Of a stretch of 64,000 nt of DNA, positions 8,553 to 17,413 are shown in pieces (the first letter of the stretch is position 1; every line of letters starts with the position of its first letter). The stretch covers positions 62,001-126,000 of the forward strand of contig NZ_FNXF01000001.1 in NCBI RefSeq assembly GCF_900108485.1. Direction: 5' to 3'. The notes beneath the pieces were generated by a model. It saw nothing but the letters and a program-made list of their open reading frames with translations, did no database searches and had not been told where the DNA came from. The position numbers were made by a program, and so were the translations under genes. Origin of the DNA: Rheinheimera pacifica (lineage in GTDB: Bacteria; Pseudomonadota; Gammaproteobacteria; Enterobacterales; Alteromonadaceae).

Positions 8553-9989
8553 ATGCAAGGTGCTGTTAGTAGATTTTTGGCAACAGGGCTTCTGGCCGGC
8601 GTATTCAGTTTAACCATGGCGGTACAGGCAATGACAATGAATAGTTTATCCCCAACGCAGTATAACGACATTAAACAAAGCGATCTGGATAAGCCGCAAC
8701 TGGACTATGACGACATTGCACCGCTGCTGTTGCAGCATCAGCAAAACCCGCTATTCCGTTTTACGCAATTGGGGCAATCGGCGCTGGGTACGCCAATCTG
8801 GCAAATAGACATTGGCACTGGCCCGGTAAAAATGCTGGCCTGGTCACAAATGCACGGCAACGAGTCTACCGCTACGGCGGCGCTGATGGATTTACTGAAT
8901 TTTATTGCTGCAGAGCGGCAAAAAAGCTGGCGTGACAACTGGCTGAGTAAAGTCAGTATCCGCTTAATACCGATGGTAAACCCAGACGGTGCCGCTGCCG
9001 GTTCACGCTTTAACAGCATGGGCATCGACATTAACCGCGATGCTAAAGCGTTACAAAGCCCGGAAGGCCGTTTGCTAATGCAGGCTGCCAAAGAATTTAA
9101 ACCGGATTTTGGCCTTAACCTGCATGACCAGAACCGCTTTTATGCCGTAGGCGACAGCAATAAACAAGCGACTATCTCCTTGCTGGCGCCGGCATTTAAT
9201 GAAGCAAAAGACATAGACGAGGCCCGTAAAAGAGCCATGCAGCTGATTGGCGACATGCGCGATCTGCTGGAAACCGAGCTGCCGGGTTATCTGGCCAAAT
9301 ACAACGACACTTTTTCCTGGCGTTCTTTTGGTGACACCTTTGCCGGTATGGGCATCAGCACTGTGCTGATTGAATCGGGCGGCCACCCGCGCGACGACAA
9401 CCGCCAGGTAGCACGTAAACTTAATACCCAGTTGCTGGTAATGAGCGTTGAAAGTATCGGCAGCGGCGCTTATCAGCAACAGCCGCTAAGTGCGTATCAG
9501 GCTATTCCGTTTAACCGCGATGGCGGCATTAAAGATGTGCTGATTAATAATCTGGGTATCAGTGTTAATGGCAATAACGCTCAGGTCGATCTGGCGTTAG
9601 AGCTAGATACCATTGCAGGCGGTCAGGGCCGGGTGCGAGATATCGGTGATTTATCTATTTATGGCGCCTACCAGCAGTTTGACGCCAGCGGCTTGCAGTA
9701 TCAGGCGCCCAAAGCCTATGTGCTTAGTAAAGCTTTAACACTGGATAACGCCGGCTATATCGCGCTGCTGCGCCAGGGCTACAGCCACTTTAGCGGTGAT
9801 GCCAAACTGCTAAGCAATAATTCAGATTTCCCGGTGGTAATAAACCCCAAAGGTTTGGCGACAACAACGCCACAGCGCCACCGTTTGGCCACTTTTTTAC
9901 TGCGCAATGATAAAGGCGTGCAGCTGGCGCTGTTAAACGGCCAGTTGCTGGATCTTAACAACGCTACACTGCTGGATCTTAACAAATAG
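8553..9989 (+). CDS. M14-family zinc carboxypeptidase, exported
   Basis: This metallocarboxypeptidase is likely secreted to the periplasm: residues 1-26 form a signal peptide ending around MAVQA. The product has 478 residues. The zinc site is complete: HGNE gives His101 and Glu104, and the third ligand is His191 in LNLHDQ. The substrate-binding block NPDGAAAG...NRDA is present, and the catalytic glutamate is Glu274 in VLIESGG. A C-terminal region of about 170 residues beyond the peptidase domain resembles a beta-rich accessory part of unknown role. It diverges from the carrier/dipeptidase pair and shares its upstream region, so the three may act together in peptide scavenging. Confidence 0.9.
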   Translation: MQGAVSRFLATGLLAGVFSLTMAVQAMTMNSLSPTQYNDIKQSDLDKPQLDYDDIAPLLLQHQQNPLFRFTQLGQSALGTPIWQIDIGTGPVKMLAWSQMHGNESTATAALMDLLNFIAAERQKSWRDNWLSKVSIRLIPMVNPDGAAAGSRFNSMGIDINRDAKALQSPEGRLLMQAAKEFKPDFGLNLHDQNRFYAVGDSNKQATISLLAPAFNEAKDIDEARKRAMQLIGDMRDLLETELPGYLAKYNDTFSWRSFGDTFAGMGISTVLIESGGHPRDDNRQVARKLNTQLLVMSVESIGSGAYQQQPLSAYQAIPFNRDGGIKDVLINNLGISVNGNNAQVDLALELDTIAGGQGRVRDIGDLSIYGAYQQFDASGLQYQAPKAYVLSKALTLDNAGYIALLRQGYSHFSGDAKLLSNNSDFPVVINPKGLATTTPQRHRLATFLLRNDKGVQLALLNGQLLDLNNATLLDLNK

Positions 9990-10068
9990 TGCTAAGCCGG
10001 CTGGCGCAAACTGGCCGGCCCGCTGTAGCCTTGCCCCGCTGACATCGTTGTCAACATAGTGTCATATC

Positions 10069-10098
10069 TGTGCGTTATTGTGCGTTATTGTGCGATAG
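10069..10098 (+). repeat. three tandem 10-bp repeats upstream of the ECF sigma gene
   Basis: TGTGCGTTAT occurs twice in tandem at 10069-10088 and is followed by the variant TGTGCGATAG at 10089-10098. The array ends 22 bp before the sigma-factor start, so it lies in the leader or promoter. It could be a helically phased binding site (10-bp period) or simple slippage. Confidence 0.6.
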
Positions 10099-10120
10099 GA
10101 CAATAACAGGGCAGGGCATT

Positions 10121-10627
10121 ATGTTTAGTCGATCAGTGTCTAGCGTAAATCAGTCAGAGCCAGAGCTGCATCAGGCGCTGAAAAATGCCGCACCACTGGC
10201 ACGTTACCTGGAAAAAAATGCCAGTAGTGCCGATGCGGCTGATATTTTTCAGGAGTCTATCGCCAGAGTGCTGGAGCAGGCCAGGCAAAAACCTGTGCTT
10301 AATCCGCTGGCTTATGCCTTTACCGTGGCCCGCCATATGCTGATGCGGCTAAAACCGCTACCGGCAGATCAACCAGACGAGCTGGCCTGTCAAAGCGCCA
10401 ACCCGGAAGAAATGGCCAGCATGCAGCAAACGGTTGCTCTGTTTAGTCAGGCGTTGGAAGTTATGCCTGCGTTACGGCGTCAGGTATTTGTGTTGTACCG
10501 CATGGAAGGCAAAAGCCGCAGCTGTATTGCTGCTTTACTGCAAATCAGTGAAGAAGCGGTAGCTAAGCATGTCAGCCGCGCCCTGGCAGATATTCAGCGT
10601 CAAATCGACCGGCAACATACGGTGTAA
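10121..10627 (+). CDS. ECF RNA polymerase sigma factor (FecI-like)
   Basis: This is a small sigma-70-family factor of 168 residues from the ATG at 10121, which has a GGCAGGG ribosome site. Region 2 is around DAADIFQESIARVLE and the following VARHMLMRL. Region 4 is a helix-turn-helix near the C-terminus (SRSCIAALLQISEEAVAKHVS). Region 2 is shorter and less typical than in E. coli FecI. The next genes encode a FecR-type anti-sigma factor and an STN-domain TonB receptor. The sigma factor should therefore be released when the receptor binds its ligand and should transcribe the receptor gene. Confidence 0.9.
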   Translation: MFSRSVSSVNQSEPELHQALKNAAPLARYLEKNASSADAADIFQESIARVLEQARQKPVLNPLAYAFTVARHMLMRLKPLPADQPDELACQSANPEEMASMQQTVALFSQALEVMPALRRQVFVLYRMEGKSRSCIAALLQISEEAVAKHVSRALADIQRQIDRQHTV

Positions 10628-10732
10628 CAATCTCAGCGCTGAGTAAATAAAACCCGTTAAGTGAATACCATCTTTTATTAAAGTACATTTTATTACAGTG
10701 GACATTGATTACAGCATTTTGAGTACAGCACC

Positions 10733-11743
10733 TTGAGTACAGCAGAACAACCAGAACAGGATCGGTATTTACAGGCCGCAGCCTGGGTAGAAAAGCTCGC
10801 CGCCGGTGAGCTGGACAGCCTGAGCAAAAGGCGGTTCAGCCATTGGCTGGATGCCGATCCGCGCCACCGCGAGCTGTTATTGTCGATGCTGCAAACCTGG
10901 CAGGATCCGGCGTTAACCAAAGCATTGGCTGCCTATCAGCCACATCCGTTAAAACGCTGGCAGTTTTCATTATCACGCTCTCATTTAGCCGGCGCAGCTA
11001 TATTTCCCCGGGCGGGGTCTTTAACTGCAGTTGCATGCAGCACTGTGCTGGCAGTGGCGCTGTATCTGGGCTACGGCAGCTTGTCCCGTACTGCTGCGCC
11101 TTATGAATTAAAAACAGCGCAAGCCAGCACCATGTACCAGACGCTGGGCGATGGCTCGGTGGTAGATATGGCCGCCGCCAGCCAGCTAACGGTATTGTTT
11201 AGCGCAGATAAACGTCAGGTAGTGCAGGGGCTGGGTGCAGCCTATTTTGCCGTAGCCAAAGATAAACAACGGCCGTTTGAAGTGCGGCTGGATCAAGCTA
11301 CAGTGGTAGCGGTAGGCACTGAATTTAATATCGACCGCGACCCGGATCTGATAGATATCACGGTGTACGAAGGGGCAGTGCAGGTGCAGGCCACCGCCAC
11401 CGGCCCACGGCAGCTGCTTAAAGCCGGTGAGCGGGTGCGCATCAGGCAGAATAAGTTATCAAAGGTAGAAAAAGTCGACCTGCAGCAATTGGTTGACTGG
11501 CGCTCGGGCTGGATTGAAATTGAAAACGAACCCTTAGCCTATTTGCTGCACCGGTTAAACCGTTCAACTGATGTACCTGTGAGTGCCAGTGCTGAAGTCG
11601 CGGGCTTAAGAGTGGCCGGCCGCTTTGAGCTGGCCAATACGCAGCAGACGTTACAGGCATTAACAGAAGCCTATGGCCTGACGTTGCAACAACACAGCGG
11701 CGGTATCCGGCTTAGCCGGTCGCCGTACCCGCTACAGCAATAG
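10733..11743 (+). CDS. FecR-family anti-sigma regulator
   Basis: FecR proteins span the inner membrane, hold the ECF sigma factor inside, and receive the signal from the receptor's STN domain outside. The 336-residue product has the N-terminal cytoplasmic domain with the FSHWLDADPRHRELL signature, one membrane segment at about 97-115, a periplasmic FecR domain (GDGSVVDMAAASQL to about 225) and a C-terminal STN-contacting part. The TTG at 10733 is the only usual start codon in frame after the upstream stop at 10706, and no clear ribosome site precedes it. The start lies in the second copy of a 12-bp direct repeat (TTGAGTACAGCA at 10719 and 10733); the first copy is out of frame. Confidence 0.9.
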   Translation: MSTAEQPEQDRYLQAAAWVEKLAAGELDSLSKRRFSHWLDADPRHRELLLSMLQTWQDPALTKALAAYQPHPLKRWQFSLSRSHLAGAAIFPRAGSLTAVACSTVLAVALYLGYGSLSRTAAPYELKTAQASTMYQTLGDGSVVDMAAASQLTVLFSADKRQVVQGLGAAYFAVAKDKQRPFEVRLDQATVVAVGTEFNIDRDPDLIDITVYEGAVQVQATATGPRQLLKAGERVRIRQNKLSKVEKVDLQQLVDWRSGWIEIENEPLAYLLHRLNRSTDVPVSASAEVAGLRVAGRFELANTQQTLQALTEAYGLTLQQHSGGIRLSRSPYPLQQ

Positions 11744-11744
11744 T

Positions 11745-14700
11745 ATGGCCGGGCTTGTGCCAGTGCAGCCTGTGTTTTATCTGGTGTTGTTACTGTTATT
11801 TAGCCCTGCTGTGTGGCCCGCAGCGCAGCATAATCCTGAACCGCAGCATAAGGCGGCTGACCGCCAGCGTTATGCTCTGCCGGCGCAACCATTGGCAGCA
11901 GCATTATTACAATTTGCCCGCCAGATAAATAAACCCTTGCTGTTCAACCCTGCCCAACTTGCCGGCTTACAGGCACCTGCCGTGGCGGGGGACTTTACCG
12001 CTGACGAAGTATTACAGCAACTGCTGGCACAACAGCCGCTGGAGGCCATACCCCATGCATCAGGCTGGTTAATTAAAGCTGAAGCTAAAGTGCCAGCTGC
12101 AAACCCTGCTGCCCCTGCGGCCAAACCGGCAGCTAAACCCACAGCTAGCGCACCGGCGATGGAAGTTATCGCCGTGCGGGCTAATGGCGGCGTGCACCGG
12201 CATAACAGCGCTACCACGCTATTGCCCACAGCTGAAACCCTAAAGCGTCAGGCGATGATTGCGCAAGACTCGCTGGTGGCAGAAGATATTACCGACTTCC
12301 CGGCACTAAATGTTGCCAATGCGATATCGCGGGTGCCGGGCATTAGTATTACCCGCGAGTGGGGCGAAGGCCGGCAGATTTCGCTGCGCGGTTTAGGCCC
12401 TGATTTTACCCGGGTGCAGGTAAACGGTATGGAAACACTGGGCACCTCATCGTCACCGATGGATGCGCGCGGCGCTCTGTCGCGTAGCCGCGCCTTTGAC
12501 TTCAACATTTTTGCTGCCGAGCTGTTTAACCAGATTGATGTAAAAAAATCCTACTCTGCTGAGCAGGAAGAAGGCGGCATTGCCGGTACGGTGAATTTGC
12601 GCACCGCCAAACCCTTTGACTATGCCGCCGACAAAGCCAGTATCTCTGCCCAGCTTGGCAGCAACAGCAACGCCAATAGCAATTTAAGCAGTGCTGATCC
12701 GCGCTTTTCTGCGCTGGTATCAAAGCGCTGGTCTGATCTTGGCGCCCTTATTTCGCTCACTTACAGCAGCCGTGCCACTAACGAATACGGCAGCAACACC
12801 ACGCGCTGGCGGCGGGAAAGCGGCAAACAGGCGGCAGACCCGAACAATAGAGCCTTGCAAAGCCTGTTAGATTCCGGCGACTTATGGTTCCCGCGCGGTC
12901 AGCGCTTGTCGGTGTGGGAAAATCAGCAACAGCGCTTCGGCATAACGGCAGCGTTACAATATCAGCCCGTGGCGCAGTTAAATCTATTATTGGATGTAAT
13001 GCACGGCAAGCTGGAAAACCAGCTGTCTGAGCATCACCATGCAGTAAAAGATAATAATCTGGTGCAGGATCTCATCTGGCGCGACAGCAACGGTGATGGC
13101 ACGGGCGATAAAGAAGTGCTGTATGCCCGCTATAAAAATGCCAGCTGGCGCAATGAAAACCGGCAAGACTATAACGAGTCGGTGTTTAGCCAAATCAGCC
13201 TGAGCGCCGACTGGGCGCTTAGCCACAATCTGCAGCTGCGCGCTATGCTGGGCCACAGTTCATCCGACTACCGTCAGCCACTGCTAAGTAAGCTGAATAT
13301 TGAAGCAAAACAACAAGCCGATATCGTTACCGACTTTACCCGGGATGCCTTTTATGGCCGCAGCTATTCCAGCAACTTTGATGTTACGGCGTTACCTGGC
13401 TATAGCGTAAGGGATCTGTTTTTTCAGTCTAACTTTACCTATTCCGACTTTGACAACGCCAGGCTGGATTTTACCTGGCAGCTTAGCAACAACCGCGCAT
13501 TAAGCTTTGGTTTGCACCATAAAACCTTTAACAATTCCGGTTTTCAGCAAGAGGCCAGCGGCTTTCCGCACAGTAGTGCTACGCCGCTAAATCAGGGCAT
13601 GGTTAGCCTGAAGGCCGATCAGGTGCAGTTGTATAGCGGCCACCCGGACCAAAGCTGGTTACAGGGTAATATTGCTGCGCTGCAGGCGTTTTATGGCCTG
13701 AACGGTTTTGCTTTAGCCAATGCCGATACTATTGCCAGTTCGGTGTACCGGTTAACCGAGCAAACCAATGCCGGCTACCTGCAATATCAGCAAGAATTTG
13801 CTGTGGCCGGTGCGCCGCTGCGGGCCAGCCTGGGCCTGCGCTATTTTCATACCCAGCTTGCCAGCCAAACGCCGCCGCAGGTTTTGGCTAACAGCGGCCC
13901 GGCCAGCAACGAGCCAACCAACGTAACGCGCTATTACAGTGGTTACCTGCCGGGGCTGGATATATCCTATGAATTTGCCGACGACATGCTATGGCGCTTA
14001 GGTCTGAGTAAAAATATCACCCGGCCATCGTTAAGTGATTTAGCGCTGTTTACCAATGTCACCAAAACTTCGCTTGGTGAAACCGATATTGGCCAAATCA
14101 ACACCGGCAACCCGCAGCTAAAGCCGTTTAGCGCAAACAACCTGGATACCGCGCTGGAATGGTATTTTGCCGATGGCGGGCTATTTTCTGCTGCGCTGTT
14201 TTATAAAGATATTAAGCACTTTATTGCCATCGAAACCCAGCCGGTTATCTACCGCGAGCTGGGTTTGCCTGCCAGCTTGTTGCCAGAGGGCAAAACGGTA
14301 GATGATGTGTTTAATTTATCTTCACCGCAAAACGGCGGTCCCTCGTCAATTAAAGGCGTTGAACTGGCACTGCAACGTAAGCTGGATTTTCTGCCGGCGC
14401 CGTTTAACCAGTTTGGCATAGCAGCAAACTACACCTGGGCCGACGGTAATACGCTGTATCGCAATGTGCAAAATTCCGGCGAAGATCAGCATAAAGCCTT
14501 TACCGGTTTATCCAGACACAGCTACAACCTGGCGCTGTACTACGACACCCCGCGCTGGGGCGCACGGTTAACGACCGTCTATCGCAGCCGTTATATCGCT
14601 GCGGTAGAAAGTGGTTCTATTGATGATGACGAGCGCGGTTATCACGCCAGCACTAATGTCGATTTCTCAGCGTTTTACCGCTTAAACGACTATATAAAGC

Positions 14701-14825
14701 TGAATATTGAAGCGCTTAACCTGACTAATCTGCGCGAAGAGTTGTATAGCGATTCCAGCGACAGAGCCTATAACAGCACCTATAGCGGCCGCACTTATAT
14801 GTTGGGGGTTACAGCAGAGTTTTAG
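11745..14825 (+). CDS. TonB-dependent receptor with N-terminal STN signalling domain
   Basis: This is an outer-membrane active transporter of 1026 residues that also signals. A signal peptide (about 1-27) is followed by an STN domain (about 43-112), an Ala/Pro-rich linker (about 113-150), a plug domain (about 160-275) with the TIGR01782-type block SLRGLGPDFTRVQVNGMET, and a beta barrel ending in a C-terminal phenylalanine (GVTAEF). The start is 1 bp after the fecR-like stop, so it is coupled to it. The STN domain would contact the FecR-like protein. A close paralogue without STN lies at 20716-23418. The ligand is unknown; this receptor family often takes up oligosaccharides or peptides. Confidence 0.93.
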   Translation: MAGLVPVQPVFYLVLLLLFSPAVWPAAQHNPEPQHKAADRQRYALPAQPLAAALLQFARQINKPLLFNPAQLAGLQAPAVAGDFTADEVLQQLLAQQPLEAIPHASGWLIKAEAKVPAANPAAPAAKPAAKPTASAPAMEVIAVRANGGVHRHNSATTLLPTAETLKRQAMIAQDSLVAEDITDFPALNVANAISRVPGISITREWGEGRQISLRGLGPDFTRVQVNGMETLGTSSSPMDARGALSRSRAFDFNIFAAELFNQIDVKKSYSAEQEEGGIAGTVNLRTAKPFDYAADKASISAQLGSNSNANSNLSSADPRFSALVSKRWSDLGALISLTYSSRATNEYGSNTTRWRRESGKQAADPNNRALQSLLDSGDLWFPRGQRLSVWENQQQRFGITAALQYQPVAQLNLLLDVMHGKLENQLSEHHHAVKDNNLVQDLIWRDSNGDGTGDKEVLYARYKNASWRNENRQDYNESVFSQISLSADWALSHNLQLRAMLGHSSSDYRQPLLSKLNIEAKQQADIVTDFTRDAFYGRSYSSNFDVTALPGYSVRDLFFQSNFTYSDFDNARLDFTWQLSNNRALSFGLHHKTFNNSGFQQEASGFPHSSATPLNQGMVSLKADQVQLYSGHPDQSWLQGNIAALQAFYGLNGFALANADTIASSVYRLTEQTNAGYLQYQQEFAVAGAPLRASLGLRYFHTQLASQTPPQVLANSGPASNEPTNVTRYYSGYLPGLDISYEFADDMLWRLGLSKNITRPSLSDLALFTNVTKTSLGETDIGQINTGNPQLKPFSANNLDTALEWYFADGGLFSAALFYKDIKHFIAIETQPVIYRELGLPASLLPEGKTVDDVFNLSSPQNGGPSSIKGVELALQRKLDFLPAPFNQFGIAANYTWADGNTLYRNVQNSGEDQHKAFTGLSRHSYNLALYYDTPRWGARLTTVYRSRYIAAVESGSIDDDERGYHASTNVDFSAFYRLNDYIKLNIEALNLTNLREELYSDSSDRAYNSTYSGRTYMLGVTAEF

Positions 14826-14934
14826 CGGCTGGCTACGCCAGTGTTGGCTAAGCTAGTGTTAGCAGAGAAAGCCGCTTCGCAGGTAGTTAAGCAAAGCGGC
14901 AAGTAGGCTGTTGGGGCGGGTTTATCGCTATGGC

Positions 14935-15195
14935 TTAACGATAAAACGCTTCAACAGTGCCTTTTAGTGTCATTAACAACGGCTGGCCACGGCGGTCCAG
15001 CGCTTTAGGCGCGGCCGCTTTTACCCAACCTTCGCTGATGCAATATTCTTCCACATCAAAACGTTCTTTGCCGTTTAGTTTAATACCAATGTCATGCTCG
15101 AAAATTGCTGCCACATAATGCTTGCTGCGCGGGTTAACAGAAAGGCGATCCGGTAAATCCGGACGTGCAGTATCGTTTTTTACAGTGTCGTTCAT
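14935..15195 (-). CDS. DUF3297 family protein
   Basis: This small protein of 86 residues matches my memory of the DUF3297 family, which is widespread in proteobacteria. Conserved stretches include LSVNPRSKHY, IGIKLNGKERFDVEEYC and SEGWVKV-like residues followed by R(RG)QPLLMTLKGTVE. The function is unknown, although some databases mislabel it a glutathione peroxidase. It is a single gene read toward the receptor and has its own short upstream region. Its start is 34 bp from the left direct repeat of the islet, so it is probably ordinary backbone sequence. Confidence 0.78.
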   Translation of the reverse strand: MNDTVKNDTARPDLPDRLSVNPRSKHYVAAIFEHDIGIKLNGKERFDVEEYCISEGWVKAAAPKALDRRGQPLLMTLKGTVEAFYR

Positions 15196-15229
15196 GGCTT
15201 AGGCCTATGGTAAATAAAATATGCGCCAT

Positions 15230-15257
15230 TGTAGGCAAAGCAGGCATTGTGCTCAAG
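15230..15257 (+). repeat. left 28-bp direct repeat bounding an AT-richer islet
   Basis: TGTAGGCAAAGCAGGCA, then three bases (TTG), then TGCTCAAG. The same 17-mer and 8-mer, separated by GGC instead, recur at 17911-17938, giving 25 of 28 identical bases. The two copies are 2,681 bp apart in the same orientation and enclose all four unusual ORFs. They could be recombination ends, or a duplicated intergenic sequence left by an insertion. Confidence 0.7.
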
Positions 15258-15314
15258 GCAAAACTACAAGCACCTGTAAGTTATTGTAAGCAGATAAGAA
15301 GCAAGGTAAGGTGA

Positions 15315-15364
15315 ACTTAACTACATATACCTAGGCGCTTTAAGCCATCGAATTAGCGTTATGG
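15315..15364 (+). other. attC-like site A (integron cassette-type)
   Basis: The segment begins with ACTTAAC, which fits the RYYYAAC core of attC sites, and ends with GCGTTATGG, where GTTATGG fits five of the seven positions of GTTRRRY. A short inverted segment (GGC...GCC) lies in the middle. The ATG of the following small ORF lies inside the GTTATGG core, as is common in gene cassettes. The fold is weak, so this is tentative. Confidence 0.3.
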
Positions 15365-15621
15365 AAACTCGATCAATTGCGGATATTGAAGGGCCTTGGG
15401 TTGAGCAGCCATTTAGCTCAGGTTTAATTCTACGTTGTAAGGAAAATTGGCATGTCCCTGTTTCAGAGCTTAGTAATTATGCTTTGGCAACCTTTGTTCG
15501 GCAAAGATTCGGATTAACAATCTGTGTTCCTGAAGCTAATAGGAGAATTGCTATCGGGTATACTGATGACACCGAGATGTATGATGAAGAGCTTGAACAT
15601 GCGGTCAAAGAGTGCCGGTAA
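15361..15621 (+). CDS. small protein resembling a CDI immunity family (CdiI-like), orphan
   Basis: The 86-residue product has the pattern SIxxIEG-PW-xxPFSSxLILRC, then a PVSEL segment, FVRQRFGLTICVPEA and a C-terminal DDTEMYDEELEHAV. This arrangement resembles a family annotated as contact-dependent growth-inhibition immunity proteins (typically SIEELE..W.EP.F.S.LV, then TVEDLR..IGQ.IGL.YLVPLA, then a Y..DLL end). The match is by eye only. No toxin, cdiA or Rhs gene lies nearby, so if correct it is an orphan immunity gene. Two attC-like sites flank it, which suggests arrival as a mobile cassette. The surrounding DNA is AT-richer than the backbone. Confidence 0.5.
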   Translation: METRSIADIEGPWVEQPFSSGLILRCKENWHVPVSELSNYALATFVRQRFGLTICVPEANRRIAIGYTDDTEMYDEELEHAVKECR

Positions 15622-15690
15622 AACTAACAAGTCAGATTTGCGAAAAGGCAATCGCGGTGCTCGCCTTCCCCACTGTCCAAAGCGTTGTGT
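15622..15690 (+). other. attC-like site B (integron cassette-type)
   Basis: This segment follows the stop codon directly. It runs from AACTAAC (six of seven to RYYYAAC) to GCGTTGTGT (GTTGTGT, six of seven to GTTRRRY). In between AAGGC and GCCTT form an inner stem around a 13-base loop, and the flanks are partly complementary, giving the imperfect palindrome expected of attC. The distance between its GTT and that of site A is 326 bp, a normal cassette size. No integrase gene is in the window. Confidence 0.38.
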
Positions 15691-15693
15691 ACA

Positions 15694-16065
15694 ATGAAGC
15701 ATCAAAAATGTCCAATATGCTCCGGCGGTATGGTTCTTAGAGAATGTGCTCCATGCTTTGACTGTGGCCATGAGTTAGTTGAAATTGATCATTTCAAGAA
15801 TAACGAGCATGAATATTATCTTGTGAAAGTATTCGGCTTGGAAATTCAGCTATGCGATTTTTGTGACTCAGATTTTGGCTCCTACAACCCTGACTATTTT
15901 GGCCTGAAACACGGTTCTGTTGAGAATCATATGAGCGCTTCATATTCTGATAAAATCCATAAGCCAGAAATTGAAACGGATTATGTGTGTGAAAAATGCA
16001 GTCATAGGCTTAAGTTTCTTGTTTTTTTAAAACAATCCAGGAATATTAATGGCAAGAATTTATAG
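15694..16065 (+). CDS. hypothetical protein with zinc-ribbon-like cysteine pairs
   Basis: From the ATG at 15694 the product has 123 residues. It has a CPIC near the N-terminus, then CAPCFDCGHE, a middle LCDFCDSDFGSYNP block and a C-terminal YVCEKCSHRL. These cysteine pairs suggest one or two zinc ribbons. I recall similar proteins with the APC-DCGH and FCD-DFGSY motifs scattered in proteobacteria as unnamed proteins, with no established function. It follows the attC-like site B by 3 bp. It lies in the AT-richer islet, with codon use unlike the backbone. A toxin- or phage-defence-linked role is possible but unsupported. Confidence 0.6.
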   Translation: MKHQKCPICSGGMVLRECAPCFDCGHELVEIDHFKNNEHEYYLVKVFGLEIQLCDFCDSDFGSYNPDYFGLKHGSVENHMSASYSDKIHKPEIETDYVCEKCSHRLKFLVFLKQSRNINGKNL

Positions 16066-16178
16066 CAATACCGCACGCCTTAGGGGCGTCAGTCTTGCAA
16101 GTAAATGTCAACGTTCCGGAGTGTTTTTATCGTAATGCCTGATTGCTGGTTTTTTCAAGTAACGAAAATGGATATGAT

Positions 16179-17354
16179 ATGAAATTAGTGGTTTTTGTAC
16201 TATTTTTTAGTTCTATGGTGACAGCTTGTCAAAGTGCGAGTCCCAGGGGGATTGTAAAGAAACAAAGCTATGAACAGGAAATTCATGAAAGAGCAAATGC
16301 CCTAAAGGCAGAAATGTATTCATGGCATGATGATAAGAAATATGAACTGGCGTTGTTGTACTCTTTCAGCTTCTATCAAAGAAGAAGAAAGCTTGCAATA
16401 CCTTTGCTGAAAGAGCTTGCAGACAAGGGCCATATGGAGAGTATTACCGTATTGACGGGTTTAGAGTTTATGGGAGATCTCGGTTATGTTTCAGATGCAT
16501 CATTTGAAAAGTATCAAGCAGACATAAAAGTTAAAGATCCGGAGCATTTTTCAAGTTACAAGAGCGATCAAGATGATTTGATGCATATATCATCTGAGTA
16601 CTTTAATGAGGTAAAGATTATCTATGACAGCACTTATCACCTTTGCGAGCAGTTGATAGACCAACATGTGTCGAGTCTTGAGCGTAGCCCTAAAACCTAT
16701 CTCTTACTAAGCTATTTAAATCGTTGTTTGACAAAATATTCTGTACGTAATAGCAGCTCGCGGCTGATGGCTACAGCTAAGTATCAAGAACTGCTTTGTA
16801 AGGTGGGTAATGTAAAAGAAAACTGTATAAGTGAGGGATACGCGGCATTAAGCTCCGGTAGTTATAATCTTGAAAATGCTTCTGAGACAGCTGCCGCACT
16901 TAGAAAAATATACAGAAACCATAAGCTAAAACTGGCTGAAACAAGTGGTTTAGGTTTTGGGAGCATGACGAAAAGTACAGGTGCAGCACTTACCGCCGCA
17001 TTTAAATCGCATGATGCGGGGGAGTTTTCAGAAGGCGTCGATATATTGCTAAACTATCTGAAAAACAATCCTAAATTGAATCCACATGAAACTGCGTTTG
17101 TACACAGAGGCGTGAGTTTGTTACTGATACGGAGATCTGGCAAAGGAGACCTGGAACTGGCCGCTGAATATGGCAGAAAGGCCCTTGATAGCAATGAGCT
17201 GGAATATGAATCGCACTGGAATACATTCGATTTGGTTGCTGATTTATATTATCAAAATAAAGACTACATAAACTATATAGCATTTATCAGCAACCATATT
17301 ATTGCTAATCAAGGCTCTATGGATATTATCCAGCCAGTCGTTTTGGAAAATTGA
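16179..17354 (+). CDS. predicted lipoprotein with TPR/Sel1-like helical repeats
   Basis: I start this at the ATG at 16179, because it gives a clean lipoprotein signal: MKLVVFVLFFSSMVTAC, lipobox MVTAC with Cys17. An upstream in-frame TTG at 16143 would add 12 residues and spoil it. The mature protein of about 375 residues is helical. One Sel1-like stretch is visible early (AIPLLKELADKGHMESITVL) and another later (GDLELAAEYGRKALDSNELEYES), so it probably forms a repeat solenoid. I do not recognise a specific family. It sits alone between poorly conserved ORFs in the islet, so its partner is unknown. Confidence 0.6.
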   Translation: MKLVVFVLFFSSMVTACQSASPRGIVKKQSYEQEIHERANALKAEMYSWHDDKKYELALLYSFSFYQRRRKLAIPLLKELADKGHMESITVLTGLEFMGDLGYVSDASFEKYQADIKVKDPEHFSSYKSDQDDLMHISSEYFNEVKIIYDSTYHLCEQLIDQHVSSLERSPKTYLLLSYLNRCLTKYSVRNSSSRLMATAKYQELLCKVGNVKENCISEGYAALSSGSYNLENASETAAALRKIYRNHKLKLAETSGLGFGSMTKSTGAALTAAFKSHDAGEFSEGVDILLNYLKNNPKLNPHETAFVHRGVSLLLIRRSGKGDLELAAEYGRKALDSNELEYESHWNTFDLVADLYYQNKDYINYIAFISNHIIANQGSMDIIQPVVLEN

Positions 17355-17413
17355 AACCAGGTAGCATACTTCGTAAAACTCCCGGAGCCTGAGTATGAAG
17401 GTAAACGCAAAAC

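Noticed and set aside
14871-14900. GCCGCTT...AAGCGGC stem after the first receptor as a terminator
   Set aside because: The 16-base loop is long and no T-rich tail follows; support is too weak.
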